Source: Rhodospirillaceae bacterium (GTDB lineage: Bacteria > Pseudomonadota > Alphaproteobacteria > UBA8366). Taken from it: DNA of 7,798 nucleotides. Below, piece after piece: positions 1-5,676 of this stretch. Location: assembly GCA_002711555.1 (NCBI GenBank), contig PARQ01000013.1, forward strand, positions 70,100 through 77,897, written 5' to 3'. The position numbers and the translations under genes were made by a program. Positions within the stretch are counted from its first letter, which is position 1. Each line of letters begins with the position of its first letter. The notes beneath the pieces were generated by a model that was not told the origin of the DNA, did no database searches, and was given only the letters and a program-made list of their open reading frames with translations.

Positions 1-210
1 CATACAGCGATGGCTATCGATACCCGCATAACGGCAGAAAAAACTCGTGAGCAAGTAATCGCAGAACGAGATGCAAAGGTGCCACTGGGTAAAATGGGCA
101 ACGCTTGGGATGTGGCATACTGTGCCCTGTTTTTGGCATCGGAAGAGGCAAAATTTATCACGGGTGTTGCAATTCCTGTTGATGGCGGTGCATCGGTTCG
201 TAGGGGGTAA
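1..210 (+). CDS. SDR family oxidoreductase, C-terminal fragment
   Basis: The gene enters from the left edge already in frame and ends at TAA 208-210, so only about 69 C-terminal residues are visible. They carry the classic end of a short-chain dehydrogenase/reductase: a segment PLGKMGNAWDVAYCALFLAS (the substrate-loop exit and last helix), then the FITGVAIPVDGG strand that closes the Rossmann sheet and the tetramer interface. The Rossmann glycine motif and the Ser-Tyr-Lys catalytic residues lie upstream of the window. Enzymes with this ending are usually NAD(P)H-dependent cytosolic dehydrogenases of the FabG-like classical group. The substrate cannot be told from this fragment. The internal ATG at 10 is not a credible start because it would leave no cofactor-binding domain. 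Confidence 0.9.
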   Translation, partial: HTAMAIDTRITAEKTREQVIAERDAKVPLGKMGNAWDVAYCALFLASEEAKFITGVAIPVDGGASVRRG

Positions 211-390
211 TCACAATGTTCATCTACCCTTTATAGATATTGCCCACGCATCAGCTTTCAGCGGCGCTCAATCAAAGTGCTTAAATATCGTAAGCTAAAT
301 GACACTGCGAATTAATAATGTCATGATGTAGTTTAAGGAAACAAAGAGCCGTATATCCACGTTATAAAAATTTCAAAAGACAAAGGATGG
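211..390. other. Intergenic leader upstream of yghU
   Basis: No gene is supported in these 180 bases. They hold a 6-bp inverted repeat, ATGACA at 299-304 and TGTCAT at 319-324, separated by 14 bases, which could be an operator or a weak hairpin after the SDR gene. An AT-rich stretch at 351-380 precedes the ribosome binding site of the next gene and is where a promoter would be expected. I see no convincing sigma-70 box pair. Confidence 0.3.
382..387 (+). promoter_or_regulatory. Shine-Dalgarno of yghU that decides the start
   Basis: AAAGGA lies 3 bases before the ATG at 391 and 6 bases before the ATG at 394. The second spacing is the normal one, and starting at 394 also gives an N-terminus (MTDIYKPPKVW) that matches remembered YghU proteins. 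Confidence 0.6.
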
Positions 391-393
391 ATG

Positions 394-1266
394 ATGACCG
401 ATATATACAAGCCCCCTAAGGTGTGGCAGTGGGAAGGACAAGAACAGGCACGATTCACTAAAATCAATAGGCCGGTCGCGGGAGCCACCCACAATAAAGA
501 ACTGCCTGTTGGCAAACATCCTTTACAGTTGTATTCGCTTGGCACGCCGAACGGAGTAAAAGTTACGGTCATGCTCGAGGAATTGTTAGCAAAGGGGCAC
601 ACTGGGGCAGAATATGATGCATGGCTAATTAGGATTGCCGATGGGGAGCAGTTTGGTAGCGGGTTTGTTTCGGTAAACCCAAATTCAAAAATTCCGGCAT
701 TGAGGGATTATTCTGTCGATCCGGTAATTCGCGTTTTTGAATCTGGGTCCATTCTTTTGTATCTTGCTGAAAAATTTGGTGAATTTTTGCCGGAGGAACG
801 AACAAAGCGCACGGAGTGTATTAATTGGCTTTTCTGGCAGATGGGGAGTTCACCATATGTGGGCGGCGGGTTTGGACACTTCTATGCTTATGCAGAGAAA
901 AAATACAAATATCCCATTGACCGTTTCACTATGGAAGCAAAACGGCAACTTGATGTTTTAGATCGAAGACTTGCCGAAACACGCTACGTGGCAGGCGACG
1001 ACTATACCATCGCTGACATGGCGATTTGGCCGTGGTATGCGGGGCTTGTGATTTTAAACCAATATGATGCTGCTGAATTCCTCGATGCTGACTCCTATAG
1101 CAATGTTATTCGATGGGCCAAAGAAATTCACGAACGTGCGCCTGTCCAACGTGGCCGTATGGTAAATAGGCTTCGTGGCGAGCTTCATGAACAGTTGCAC
1201 GAGCGTCATAGCTCCGAAGATTTTGAAACTAACACACAAGATAAAGTCAAACCCGGTGGTAGGTAA
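394..1266 (+). CDS. yghU: YghU-type glutathione S-transferase / disulfide-bond oxidoreductase
   Basis: This 290-residue cytosolic protein matches E. coli YghU (about 288 residues) nearly along its whole length from memory, including the ends PVGKHPLQLYSLGTPNGVKV and LHERHSSEDFETNT. YghU belongs to the Nu-class GSTs, which bind two glutathione molecules, have glutathione-dependent disulfide reductase activity and also reduce organic peroxides. The N-terminal thioredoxin-fold domain spans roughly residues 43-130. The TPN motif at about 51-53 replaces the catalytic Tyr/Ser/Cys of other GSTs, NPNSKIPAL at 95-103 carries the cis-proline, and ESGSILLYLAE at about 116-126 is the glutathione-binding segment. 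The all-helical C-terminal domain follows, with WLFWQ and YTIADMAIWPW as landmarks. An ATG at 391 in the same frame is the alternative start, but its ribosome binding site would be too close. The gene appears monocistronic and faces the DUF2237 gene. Confidence 0.95.
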   Translation: MTDIYKPPKVWQWEGQEQARFTKINRPVAGATHNKELPVGKHPLQLYSLGTPNGVKVTVMLEELLAKGHTGAEYDAWLIRIADGEQFGSGFVSVNPNSKIPALRDYSVDPVIRVFESGSILLYLAEKFGEFLPEERTKRTECINWLFWQMGSSPYVGGGFGHFYAYAEKKYKYPIDRFTMEAKRQLDVLDRRLAETRYVAGDDYTIADMAIWPWYAGLVILNQYDAAEFLDADSYSNVIRWAKEIHERAPVQRGRMVNRLRGELHEQLHERHSSEDFETNTQDKVKPGGR

Positions 1267-1318
1267 TTTTTTGGATAGAACTTATGTGCTTTGATATGGC
1301 TTTTGTAGCTGTCGTTGC

Positions 1319-1335
1319 TGACTTTTTTAAAGTCA
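1319..1335. repeat. Perfect 7-bp inverted repeat between convergent genes
   Basis: TGACTTT-TTT-AAAGTCA forms a 7-bp stem with a 3-base loop in the 91-base gap between yghU and the convergent DUF2237 gene. Its position suits transcription end formation. On the plus strand no T-run follows it. A second weak hairpin, GCTT-GAT-AAGC followed by TTTT, lies at 1341-1355 and might help end yghU transcription. Both are modest and could be chance in AT-rich sequence. Confidence 0.3.
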
Positions 1336-1357
1336 ATGGGGCTTGATAAGCTTTTAC

Positions 1358-1738
1358 CTAGTTAAGGTCGATCTGAAATTTCTTTAAACTCTCTATCGCA
1401 ATAATCTCAAGTGTTTTAATGTTCGTCGAACTTAATTTAATTTTTGGTGCCACTCCGGCCTTCCTTGCTTCCTCCCATCTAAGAGCGCACAAACACCATT
1501 TGTCACCATCTTTTAATCCTGGAAAATTGAATTCAGGTCTCGCAGTAGTTAGGTCATTACCTCTGCTTTTCGAGAATTCTAAGAATTCATCGGTTACAAC
1601 TGCGCACACCGTGTGGGTTCCTATATCATTTGGCCCTGTATTGCAGCACCCATCTCTATAAAAACCGGTAACAGGACTCATGCCGCATGGTTCAAGCTCT
1701 GTGCCAAGAACATTTAATTGCTGCTTTTCTTTTTTCAT
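1358..1738 (-). CDS. DUF2237 family protein
   Basis: This 126-residue soluble protein is recognised as a DUF2237 member (about 120 residues). The diagnostic block is near residues 9-48: NVLGTELEPCGMSPVTGFYR, then DGCCNTGPNDIGTHTVCAVV. It is followed by FLEFSKSRGNDLTT (53-65), PGLKDGDKWCLCALRW (73-88) and a C-terminal ALEII-like segment. Conserved cysteines at about 18, 31, 32, 45, 82 and 84 suggest a metal-binding or redox-related fold, but no biochemical function is established for the family that I know of. There is no signal peptide or membrane segment. The ATG at 1736-1738 is preceded by GGGAAG, a weak Shine-Dalgarno. The gene appears to be transcribed alone, convergent with yghU. Confidence 0.9.
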   Translation of the reverse strand: MKKEKQQLNVLGTELEPCGMSPVTGFYRDGCCNTGPNDIGTHTVCAVVTDEFLEFSKSRGNDLTTARPEFNFPGLKDGDKWCLCALRWEEARKAGVAPKIKLSSTNIKTLEIIAIESLKKFQIDLN

Positions 1739-1932
1739 GTATCTTCCCTAGGTTTTAAGTAATAAAAATATATTACTGTGACTATTTGTCAGGTACTTTA
1801 CAGATTTCAACTTAAATGATTGAGCGAAGGGTACGATTGTTTTACCTGTTAAGGTAGTTCGACAAAGCAATGCCAAGTTAAATTAATAAATACCCAAAAA
1901 ACCACTGGACTAATAACTTTGGGTATTCGTTT
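1739..1932. other. Intergenic region between DUF2237 and SDR genes
   Basis: These 194 bases contain no supported gene. They must hold the promoter of the minus-strand DUF2237 gene and the 3' end of the SDR operon. A short perfect dyad, TACCT-GTTA-AGGTA at 1843-1856, lies about 105 bases upstream of the DUF2237 start and could be an operator. I cannot assign it to a regulator. Confidence 0.3.
1889..1927 (-). terminator. Candidate terminator of the DUF3126-SDR operon
   Basis: A perfect 10-bp inverted repeat, AATACCCAAA at 1889-1898 and TTTGGGTATT at 1918-1927, begins 5 bases beyond the SDR stop codon when read on the minus strand. The 19-base loop contains a small CCA/TGG dyad. After the hairpin the minus strand continues TTATTAATTT, which is U-rich in RNA but not a clean U-tract. 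Placement directly after the stop makes a terminator the simplest reading; an mRNA-stabilising 3' hairpin is the alternative. Confidence 0.55.
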
Positions 1933-2682
1933 TCACCCCCTACCAAAAAAGGGCATTTCGGGTGCCATAATGGTCGCGAATGGAATATTCGCATCGAGTG
2001 GCATATTCGCCATATGTACGACAAGGTCTCCAACTTCTTGAACATCGAGGCGATCCTCTGGCTGCATCGATCCATCTGGCTGCAAAATACCTGTTGCCAT
2101 GCGCTCGGTCATTGGCGTGATCGCGTTTCCAATATCGATCTGACAAACAACTATGTTATGCCCACGCCCGTCTAAGTTACCAGACTTTGTAAGTCCGGTT
2201 ATAGCGTGTTTTGTTGATGTGTATGGGGCAGAATATGGGCGTGGCGTAACAGCAGAAATAGAGCCATTATTGATTATCCTACCACCCTTTGGAGATTGGG
2301 CTTTCATAACTCGGAAACCTTCTCTCATGCCGTAAAAGGAACCTGACAAATTTGTATCGATTACTTTTCGCCATTGTTCGTCTGATATCTCATCTATTGG
2401 CACTGGTGGGGCGCTCAACCCAGCATTATTAAAGACTACATCCAAACGTTCGAATTTCGTAATAGTTGCATCAAAGAAAGCACGCATTGCAACTGGATCA
2501 CCGACATCTACAGCCATGCCCAGCGCAAGATCCGAACCAACATCAGCTTCGGCGATGGCATCCTCAAGTGTCTCCAATCTACGAGCACACACGGCTACGG
2601 CATACCCCGCTTTCCACAGTGAGAGGGCAGCATTCTTTCCAATTCCAGCCCCAGCTCCAGTAACAATGGCAACCTTTTGCAT
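1933..2682 (-). CDS. Classical SDR family NAD(P)-dependent oxidoreductase
   Basis: This 249-residue cytosolic short-chain dehydrogenase/reductase has every hallmark of the classical group: the cofactor glycine motif TGAGAGIG at residues 8-15, NNAG at 85-88, the active-site Asn in DTNLSG (N111), Ser141 in NGSIS, and the catalytic pair Tyr154 and Lys158 in YTSTK. The C-terminal part ([16 protein letters not shown], then [21 protein letters not shown]) resembles a common but uncharacterised proteobacterial SDR subgroup, so the substrate is unknown. ARR after the second beta strand suggests NADP(H) preference, by inference. The start at 2680-2682 is preceded by GAGGA with 7 bases of spacing. A longer in-frame reading to 2862 exists, but it would run through the DUF3126 gene and add 60 non-homologous residues. 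The gene begins 10 bases after the DUF3126 stop and is probably co-transcribed. Confidence 0.95.
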   Translation of the reverse strand: MQKVAIVTGAGAGIGKNAALSLWKAGYAVAVCARRLETLEDAIAEADVGSDLALGMAVDVGDPVAMRAFFDATITKFERLDVVFNNAGLSAPPVPIDEISDEQWRKVIDTNLSGSFYGMREGFRVMKAQSPKGGRIINNGSISAVTPRPYSAPYTSTKHAITGLTKSGNLDGRGHNIVVCQIDIGNAITPMTERMATGILQPDGSMQPEDRLDVQEVGDLVVHMANMPLDANIPFATIMAPEMPFFGRG

Positions 2683-2692
2683 TTCGCAGTCC

Positions 2693-2911
2693 TCAGGCCC
2701 CTGGCGGAAGATCTTCAGAGAGAATTGACATGTTGAGTGCGTATGAAATCTCCCCTTCGTCAACATCTCTGTATATGACACCCAAAAATTCTTCACCAAT
2801 GTAGAATTCGGCTGGTAGCGTATCTTTTTCCGGTGGGTGCAATGTAATTTCACTGTTGCCAAAAGTCTGGCGAAGATAATCTTGTACTCTGGTGATTTCG
2901 TTAGTGTTCAT
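2693..2911 (-). CDS. DUF3126 family protein
   Basis: This is a 72-residue acidic soluble protein with the DUF3126 pattern: a short helix at the N-terminus ([14 protein letters not shown]), a beta strand with PPEK, then the characteristic [31 protein letters not shown] at residues 34-64. DUF3126 proteins are short (about 70-80 residues), of unknown function and, as far as I know, essentially alphaproteobacterial, so this gene is the best taxonomic marker in the window. The ATG at 2909-2911 follows AGGA at 9 bases. Its TGA stop at 2693-2695 overlaps the Shine-Dalgarno of the downstream SDR gene, indicating a shared transcript and possible translational coupling. Confidence 0.88.
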   Translation of the reverse strand: MNTNEITRVQDYLRQTFGNSEITLHPPEKDTLPAEFYIGEEFLGVIYRDVDEGEISYALNMSILSEDLPPGA

Positions 2912-3169
2912 TGGTCAGCATCCTATACTGTATGGCCCTCTATTAAATACGGGTTTTGTGTTCTACTGCCATTATTATCTCTAGCCTACCTTGTTCTTAA
3001 GGATAAACGTTAGACGAGTATTAGAATGCGCAGAAGTTAAAACGTATTGTAAGAGTGCTGGTTCGCCACTATATGCAAGTCCTTTTTTCCGACAGCAATA
3101 ACATTTTTCATCAGAAGTAATTAACCTAAAACTTTCGAAAAATCTCTTCACGCTTAAATTTTTTTAAAA
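2912..3169. other. Intergenic region upstream of DUF3126
   Basis: No gene is supported on either strand in these 258 bases. They should contain the promoter of the minus-strand DUF3126-SDR unit and the 3' untranslated region of the FrnE-type gene. The part next to 3170 is very AT-rich. I see no hairpin plus U-tract good enough to call a terminator. Confidence 0.4.
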
Positions 3170-3808
3170 TTATTTTCGATGGTCTTTTTGTGCCTCTGTC
3201 TTTGCGTATTCGATAAATCTCACCAGGGTCTCATACTCCTGAGCACCAACAAGACTATATTTTCCGGCTATAAACGTCGGAACGCCCGTAATCCCCAAAG
3301 CATGGCTTTGCATCCAGTCCTCATCTACAGCGGCTTTAAAGGAACGTTCCTCAAGCACGGCTTTTGCCTTTTCATATGAAAGCCCATTGTCTCTTACTAA
3401 ATCCAAAAGAAGTTCCTTTTGGCCAATGTTTTTACGATCAACAAAATATGCTTCATAAATTGCATAATGAAGAGATGCGCCATTTTTTTGAGTATCAGCC
3501 CATTTGCCTAGTTCTTGGGCTAAACGGCTGTTATAAGTGTGCGTTCTCTCACCGTATGGTAACCCGGCTTTATCCATGCGAGCTTTCATGTCGGCTTGCC
3601 GTGCTTTTAAATCGACGCCTTGGTATGTACTTAGATCAGTAAGAGGTTTCCCCTCAGCTGGGGTGTCCGGATGCAATGGGAAAAATAGCCAGCGGATGTT
3701 TAACTTATGAAGTTTGTCCAATTCCCGTACACGCCCCGTGCACAAATAGCACCAAGGTCATATAAAATCCGTGAAAATATTTAGCGTAATAGATGCTTTG
3801 ATGGACAA
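3170..3808 (-). CDS. Putative selenocysteine-containing FrnE-type DsbA-family oxidoreductase
   Basis: Read through one in-frame TGA, this gene encodes a 212-residue DsbA/FrnE-type thiol-disulfide oxidoreductase (COG2761-like). The N-terminal strand ASITLNIFTDFI leads into U17-P18-W19-C20-Y21, where the family has C-P-W-C. The redox cysteine is therefore replaced by UGA, and the resolving Cys20 is kept, with an extra Cys23. The rest is intact: FFPLHPDTPAEG near 42-53, the inserted helical domain (GLPYGERTHTYNSRLAQELG, about 82-101), and GITGVPTF with the cis-proline at residue 177, opposite the active site. There is no signal peptide, so the protein is likely cytosolic, as for many FrnE proteins. 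The start is inferred: no in-frame ATG lies between the upstream TGA stop and the active site, and TTG 3806-3808 gives a family-like N-terminus behind a weak GAGCG. Starting at TTG 3743-3745 would avoid the TGA but delete the first strand and the whole active site. A nonsense-mutated pseudogene is the main alternative; the intact frame and the hairpin argue against it. It is divergent from the CoA-transferase gene. Confidence 0.82.
3727..3743 (-). promoter_or_regulatory. SECIS-like hairpin downstream of in-frame UGA
   Basis: On the minus-strand mRNA, GUGCACG-GGG-CGUGUAC folds into a 7-bp stem (six Watson-Crick pairs and one G-U) with a GGG apical loop at 3734-3736. Twenty-one nucleotides separate the UGA from the loop. 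Bacterial SECIS elements sit inside the coding region just after the UGA, have a short upper stem and need a G at the start of the apical loop for SelB binding. This element meets all three conditions. It encodes residues of the CTGRVR segment, so it is under both protein and RNA constraint. No good lower stem reaching back to the UGA is visible, and I could not compute the folding energy. Confidence 0.72.
3758..3760 (-). other. In-frame UGA, predicted selenocysteine codon
   Basis: The TGA codon takes the place of the first Cys in the C-P-W-C motif of the FrnE-type gene. Protein homology is continuous on both sides of it: the residues before are NIFTDFI and those after are PWCYLCTGRVREL. UGA elsewhere in the window ends genes normally (2693-2695, 1933-1935, 6826-6828, 7323-7325), and tryptophan is encoded by TGG, so general UGA reassignment is excluded. 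Confidence 0.78.
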
Positions 3809-3979
3809 TTTTGTGTCGCTCGTGTTTTGAGAAAAGATCGCAAACTTTTCGTAGTGGTAAATACAACACCGAGTATTAAAATTTCAGGCGGTCGAAAAAT
3901 TCATCTACAAATAAGTACTCTGTAACAAATAATTAAATATACATTCAGCATATTTTAAAAATTATAAGGGGAAAAGTAA
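3809..3979. promoter_or_regulatory. Divergent promoter region, FrnE-type gene and CoA-transferase
   Basis: These 171 bases separate two divergent genes and must carry a promoter for each. The half next to the CoA-transferase is strongly AT-rich (3920-3965, including TATATT- and TATTTT-like -10 candidates), and AAGGGGA at 3966-3972 is that gene's Shine-Dalgarno. No sigma-70 -35/-10 pair is clear enough to place. The minus-strand FrnE frame stays open upstream to a TGA near 3884-3886 but has no ATG. Confidence 0.35.
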
Positions 3980-5164
3980 ATGCAGCCGTTGTCGGGAATA
4001 CGTGTTATCGATCTCACCCAAATTTATCAAGGTCCTTATTGTTCATTCCTTATGGCGATGGCAGGTGCCGAGGTTATCAAAATTGAGCCGCTTACCGGTG
4101 AACGAACTCGAAGATATGAGAGCTCCGACGTTCCACCCATGAATTTTGCGATGCTTAATTCTAACAAGAAAAGTCTTACTCTAAATTTAAAAAAAACAAA
4201 GGGCACAGAAATCCTAAAGGAATTGGTGAAGGATGCTGACGTTCTTGTAGAAAATTTTGCTCCGGGGGTCATGGACAGACTGGGTGTTGGATACAAAGAT
4301 TTAAAGAGAATCAATTCCAAATTAATCTATGCTAGTGGCACCGGCTATGGATTGTCGGGGCCAGATCGAGACTTATTAGCTATGGACCATACTGTTCAGG
4401 CTGACGGCGGTTTAATGAGTATTACCGGCGAATTCAATGGGCCTCCAGCTCGAGCGGGTGGCACGCCGGTGGACTTTCTGGGCGGTACACATCTGCATGC
4501 TGGAATCTTACAAGCATTGATTGCGCGAGGTCAGACAGGAAAAGGAACATTAGTTGAAAGTGCAATGATCGAGTCATTGTACTTCGTGTTAACATCACAA
4601 ATTAATAATGTTTTCCGCACAGGGAAGCAGAGCCCTCGAAGAGGTGACAAATCTGGTTCACAAACTTCGCCATATGGTCGTTACATGTGTAAAGATAAAA
4701 AATATTTAGTGTTGACGGCGGTAGCAGAAACACATTGGGACCGCATTTTGACCGTTATAGGGCGTGAAGATTTACGGGGAGATGAAAATTTTAAAACGCG
4801 ACTTAAACGTTATGAAAGAGATGAAGAGGTCAATCAGATGATAGAAAAATGGACATCTTTGCATGCTCGTAATGATGCAATTGCAATATTGCGGGAACAA
4901 AGTATACCGTCTGCCCCGGTTCGGGATGTCTCCGAGGTTATGGAAGACCCTCACATGCACTCGCGAGGGATGTTGAAGCATTTTCAACATCCAAGGCTCG
5001 GTGATATCGTTTTACCGCGCAGTCCAATTAAGTTGTCTGAGTATCAAATGGCGGAGTTGCAGTTTTATCCAGACTTAGGTGAACATAATCATTCTATATT
5101 GAGTGACTTGCTGGGCCTAAGTGCCAATGATATTGAATGTTTAGAGAAAGAAGGTGTTATATAA
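3980..5164 (+). CDS. Class III CoA-transferase, CaiB/BaiF/Frc family
   Basis: This is a full-length 394-residue family III CoA-transferase, which moves CoA between carboxylic acids through aspartyl-CoA thioester intermediates. The N-terminal PLSGIRVIDLTQIYQGPYCS, GAEVIKIEP (29-37), the NKKSLTLNL strand (62-70) and DVLVENFAPGVMDRLG (87-102) are family signatures. The catalytic aspartate is most likely Asp165 in TPVDFLGGTHLHAG, followed by ALIARGQTGKGTLVESAM. The C-terminal half has the usual small domain with the IPSAPVRDVSEVMEDPHMHSRGML segment. Members form interlocked dimers in the cytosol. The substrate (formyl, carnitine, bile acid, mesaconate, succinate or other acyl groups) cannot be assigned, and no acyl-CoA dehydrogenase or decarboxylase lies beside it to help. 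AAGGGGA 7 bases before the ATG supports this start. Confidence 0.93.
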   Translation: MQPLSGIRVIDLTQIYQGPYCSFLMAMAGAEVIKIEPLTGERTRRYESSDVPPMNFAMLNSNKKSLTLNLKKTKGTEILKELVKDADVLVENFAPGVMDRLGVGYKDLKRINSKLIYASGTGYGLSGPDRDLLAMDHTVQADGGLMSITGEFNGPPARAGGTPVDFLGGTHLHAGILQALIARGQTGKGTLVESAMIESLYFVLTSQINNVFRTGKQSPRRGDKSGSQTSPYGRYMCKDKKYLVLTAVAETHWDRILTVIGREDLRGDENFKTRLKRYERDEEVNQMIEKWTSLHARNDAIAILREQSIPSAPVRDVSEVMEDPHMHSRGMLKHFQHPRLGDIVLPRSPIKLSEYQMAELQFYPDLGEHNHSILSDLLGLSANDIECLEKEGVI

Positions 5165-5200
5165 AGTTTTTGAGTAAACCTGGTGGTTGATGGTCTGTAT

Positions 5201-5224
5201 AGCCCATGACTAAGTCATTCGGCT
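5201..5224 (+). terminator. Hairpin downstream of CoA-transferase, possible terminator
   Basis: AGCC (5201-5204) pairs with GGCT (5221-5224) and ATGAC (5206-5210) with GTCAT (5214-5218), giving 9 base pairs with a small internal mismatch and a TAA loop. It begins 36 bases after the CoA-transferase stop. Only three Ts follow, so intrinsic termination would be weak. A second weaker candidate lies at 5251-5275: CTAGT-TGAA-ACTAG, then four bases and a run of seven Ts. One or both probably end the CoA-transferase transcript before ppiC. Confidence 0.45.
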
Positions 5225-5340
5225 TTAAACTGAGTTTGATAAGAAAGTAACTAGTTGAAACTAGGTGCTTTTTTTGACGGTTAGACGCAGGCACCCAAAC
5301 AAGCTATTCAGTAGTTATAAATGTTTTAAATCTGTTTCTT

Positions 5341-5349
5341 TAAGGAGGT
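5341..5349 (+). promoter_or_regulatory. Strong Shine-Dalgarno of ppiC
   Basis: TAAGGAGGT is a full-length anti-16S match lying 5 bases before the ATG at 5355. It fixes the start there and rules out the longer in-frame reading from 5265. It is the strongest ribosome binding site in the window and suggests high expression. Confidence 0.85.
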
Positions 5350-5354
5350 GCCGA

Positions 5355-5636
5355 ATGGCACAAGCTGAAGCACGTCATATTTTAGTGGATAGTGAAGAAC
5401 TTTGCATCGAACTCAAGGAGAAAATAGAAAATGGAGAAGATTTTGCTGATGTGGCAAAAGAGCACTCTTCGTGTCCTTCAGGCGCTAGCGGTGGTGGATT
5501 AGGCTCGTTCGGGCCTGGAGCTATGGTGCCGGAGTTTGATGAAGTTGTTTTTAAAGCGCCAATTAACGAGGTCCAAGGCCCAGTCAAAACTCAATTCGGG
5601 TATCATTTACTTGAAGTCACTAGTCGTGATGATTAG
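5355..5636 (+). CDS. ppiC: Single-domain parvulin peptidyl-prolyl isomerase
   Basis: This 93-residue protein is a stand-alone parvulin domain of the same length as E. coli PpiC, catalysing cis-trans isomerisation of peptidyl-prolyl bonds. The fold can be followed through: ARHILV (first strand with the active-site His), a helix with ELKEKIENGEDFADVAKEHS, the CPSGASGGGLGSFGPGAMVP loop, FDEVVFKAP, and the QFGYHLLEV C-terminal strand with the second conserved His. The Cys of the CPSG segment is the usual parvulin active-site position. There is no signal peptide or membrane anchor, so it acts in the cytosol, unlike the SurA/PpiD periplasmic relatives. It stands 40 bases before the DUF2157 gene and may share its transcript. 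Confidence 0.93.
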   Translation: MAQAEARHILVDSEELCIELKEKIENGEDFADVAKEHSSCPSGASGGGLGSFGPGAMVPEFDEVVFKAPINEVQGPVKTQFGYHLLEVTSRDD

Positions 5637-5666
5637 TGGGCATAGGTTTTTATTTTTGGTAGCCCA
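5637..5666 (+). repeat. Inverted repeat in the ppiC-DUF2157 gap
   Basis: TGGGC at 5637-5641 and GCCCA at 5662-5666 (extendable by TA/TA with one bulged base) bracket a T-rich loop. The left arm starts right after the ppiC stop codon, and the right arm ends 10 bases before the DUF2157 ATG, which has no Shine-Dalgarno of its own. It could limit read-through or translation of the membrane pair. No U-tract follows the hairpin. Confidence 0.35.
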
Positions 5667-5676
5667 TTAAACGCCA

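Noticed and set aside
1933..2862. 309-residue version of the SDR protein
   Set aside because: The first 60 residues lie antisense-free but in another frame of the DUF3126 gene and have no SDR homology. The ATG at 2682 has a good Shine-Dalgarno and begins right at the Rossmann strand.
3170..3745. 191-residue ORF starting at TTG 3743-3745 as the real FrnE-type gene
   Set aside because: It lacks the first beta strand and both active-site positions of the thioredoxin fold, and the TTG lies inside the predicted hairpin.
3758..3760. In-frame TGA as a simple nonsense mutation or sequencing error making frnE a pseudogene
   Set aside because: It falls precisely on the catalytic Cys codon, the rest of the frame is undamaged, and a SECIS-like hairpin sits at the right distance. 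Not fully excluded without reads or homologs, so confidence was kept below 0.9.
3758..3760. Genome-wide reassignment of UGA to tryptophan
   Set aside because: Several genes in the window end at TGA exactly where their families end, and Trp is encoded by TGG. A Trp at the CPWC nucleophile position would also make no functional sense.
4036..4320. Reverse-strand and other-frame ORFs inside the CoA-transferase, GST, parvulin and DUF2157 genes
   Set aside because: They are fully contained in well-supported genes, have no recognisable family features and low-complexity or odd composition.
5206..5218. ATGACTAAGTCAT palindrome as a transcription factor site
   Set aside because: It is the tip of a longer hairpin placed after a stop codon, so a 3'-end structure explains it better than an operator.
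5265..5636. 123-residue version of the parvulin
   Set aside because: The extra 30 residues are basic and unlike the family. The ATG at 5355 has a near-perfect Shine-Dalgarno and gives the exact PpiC length.
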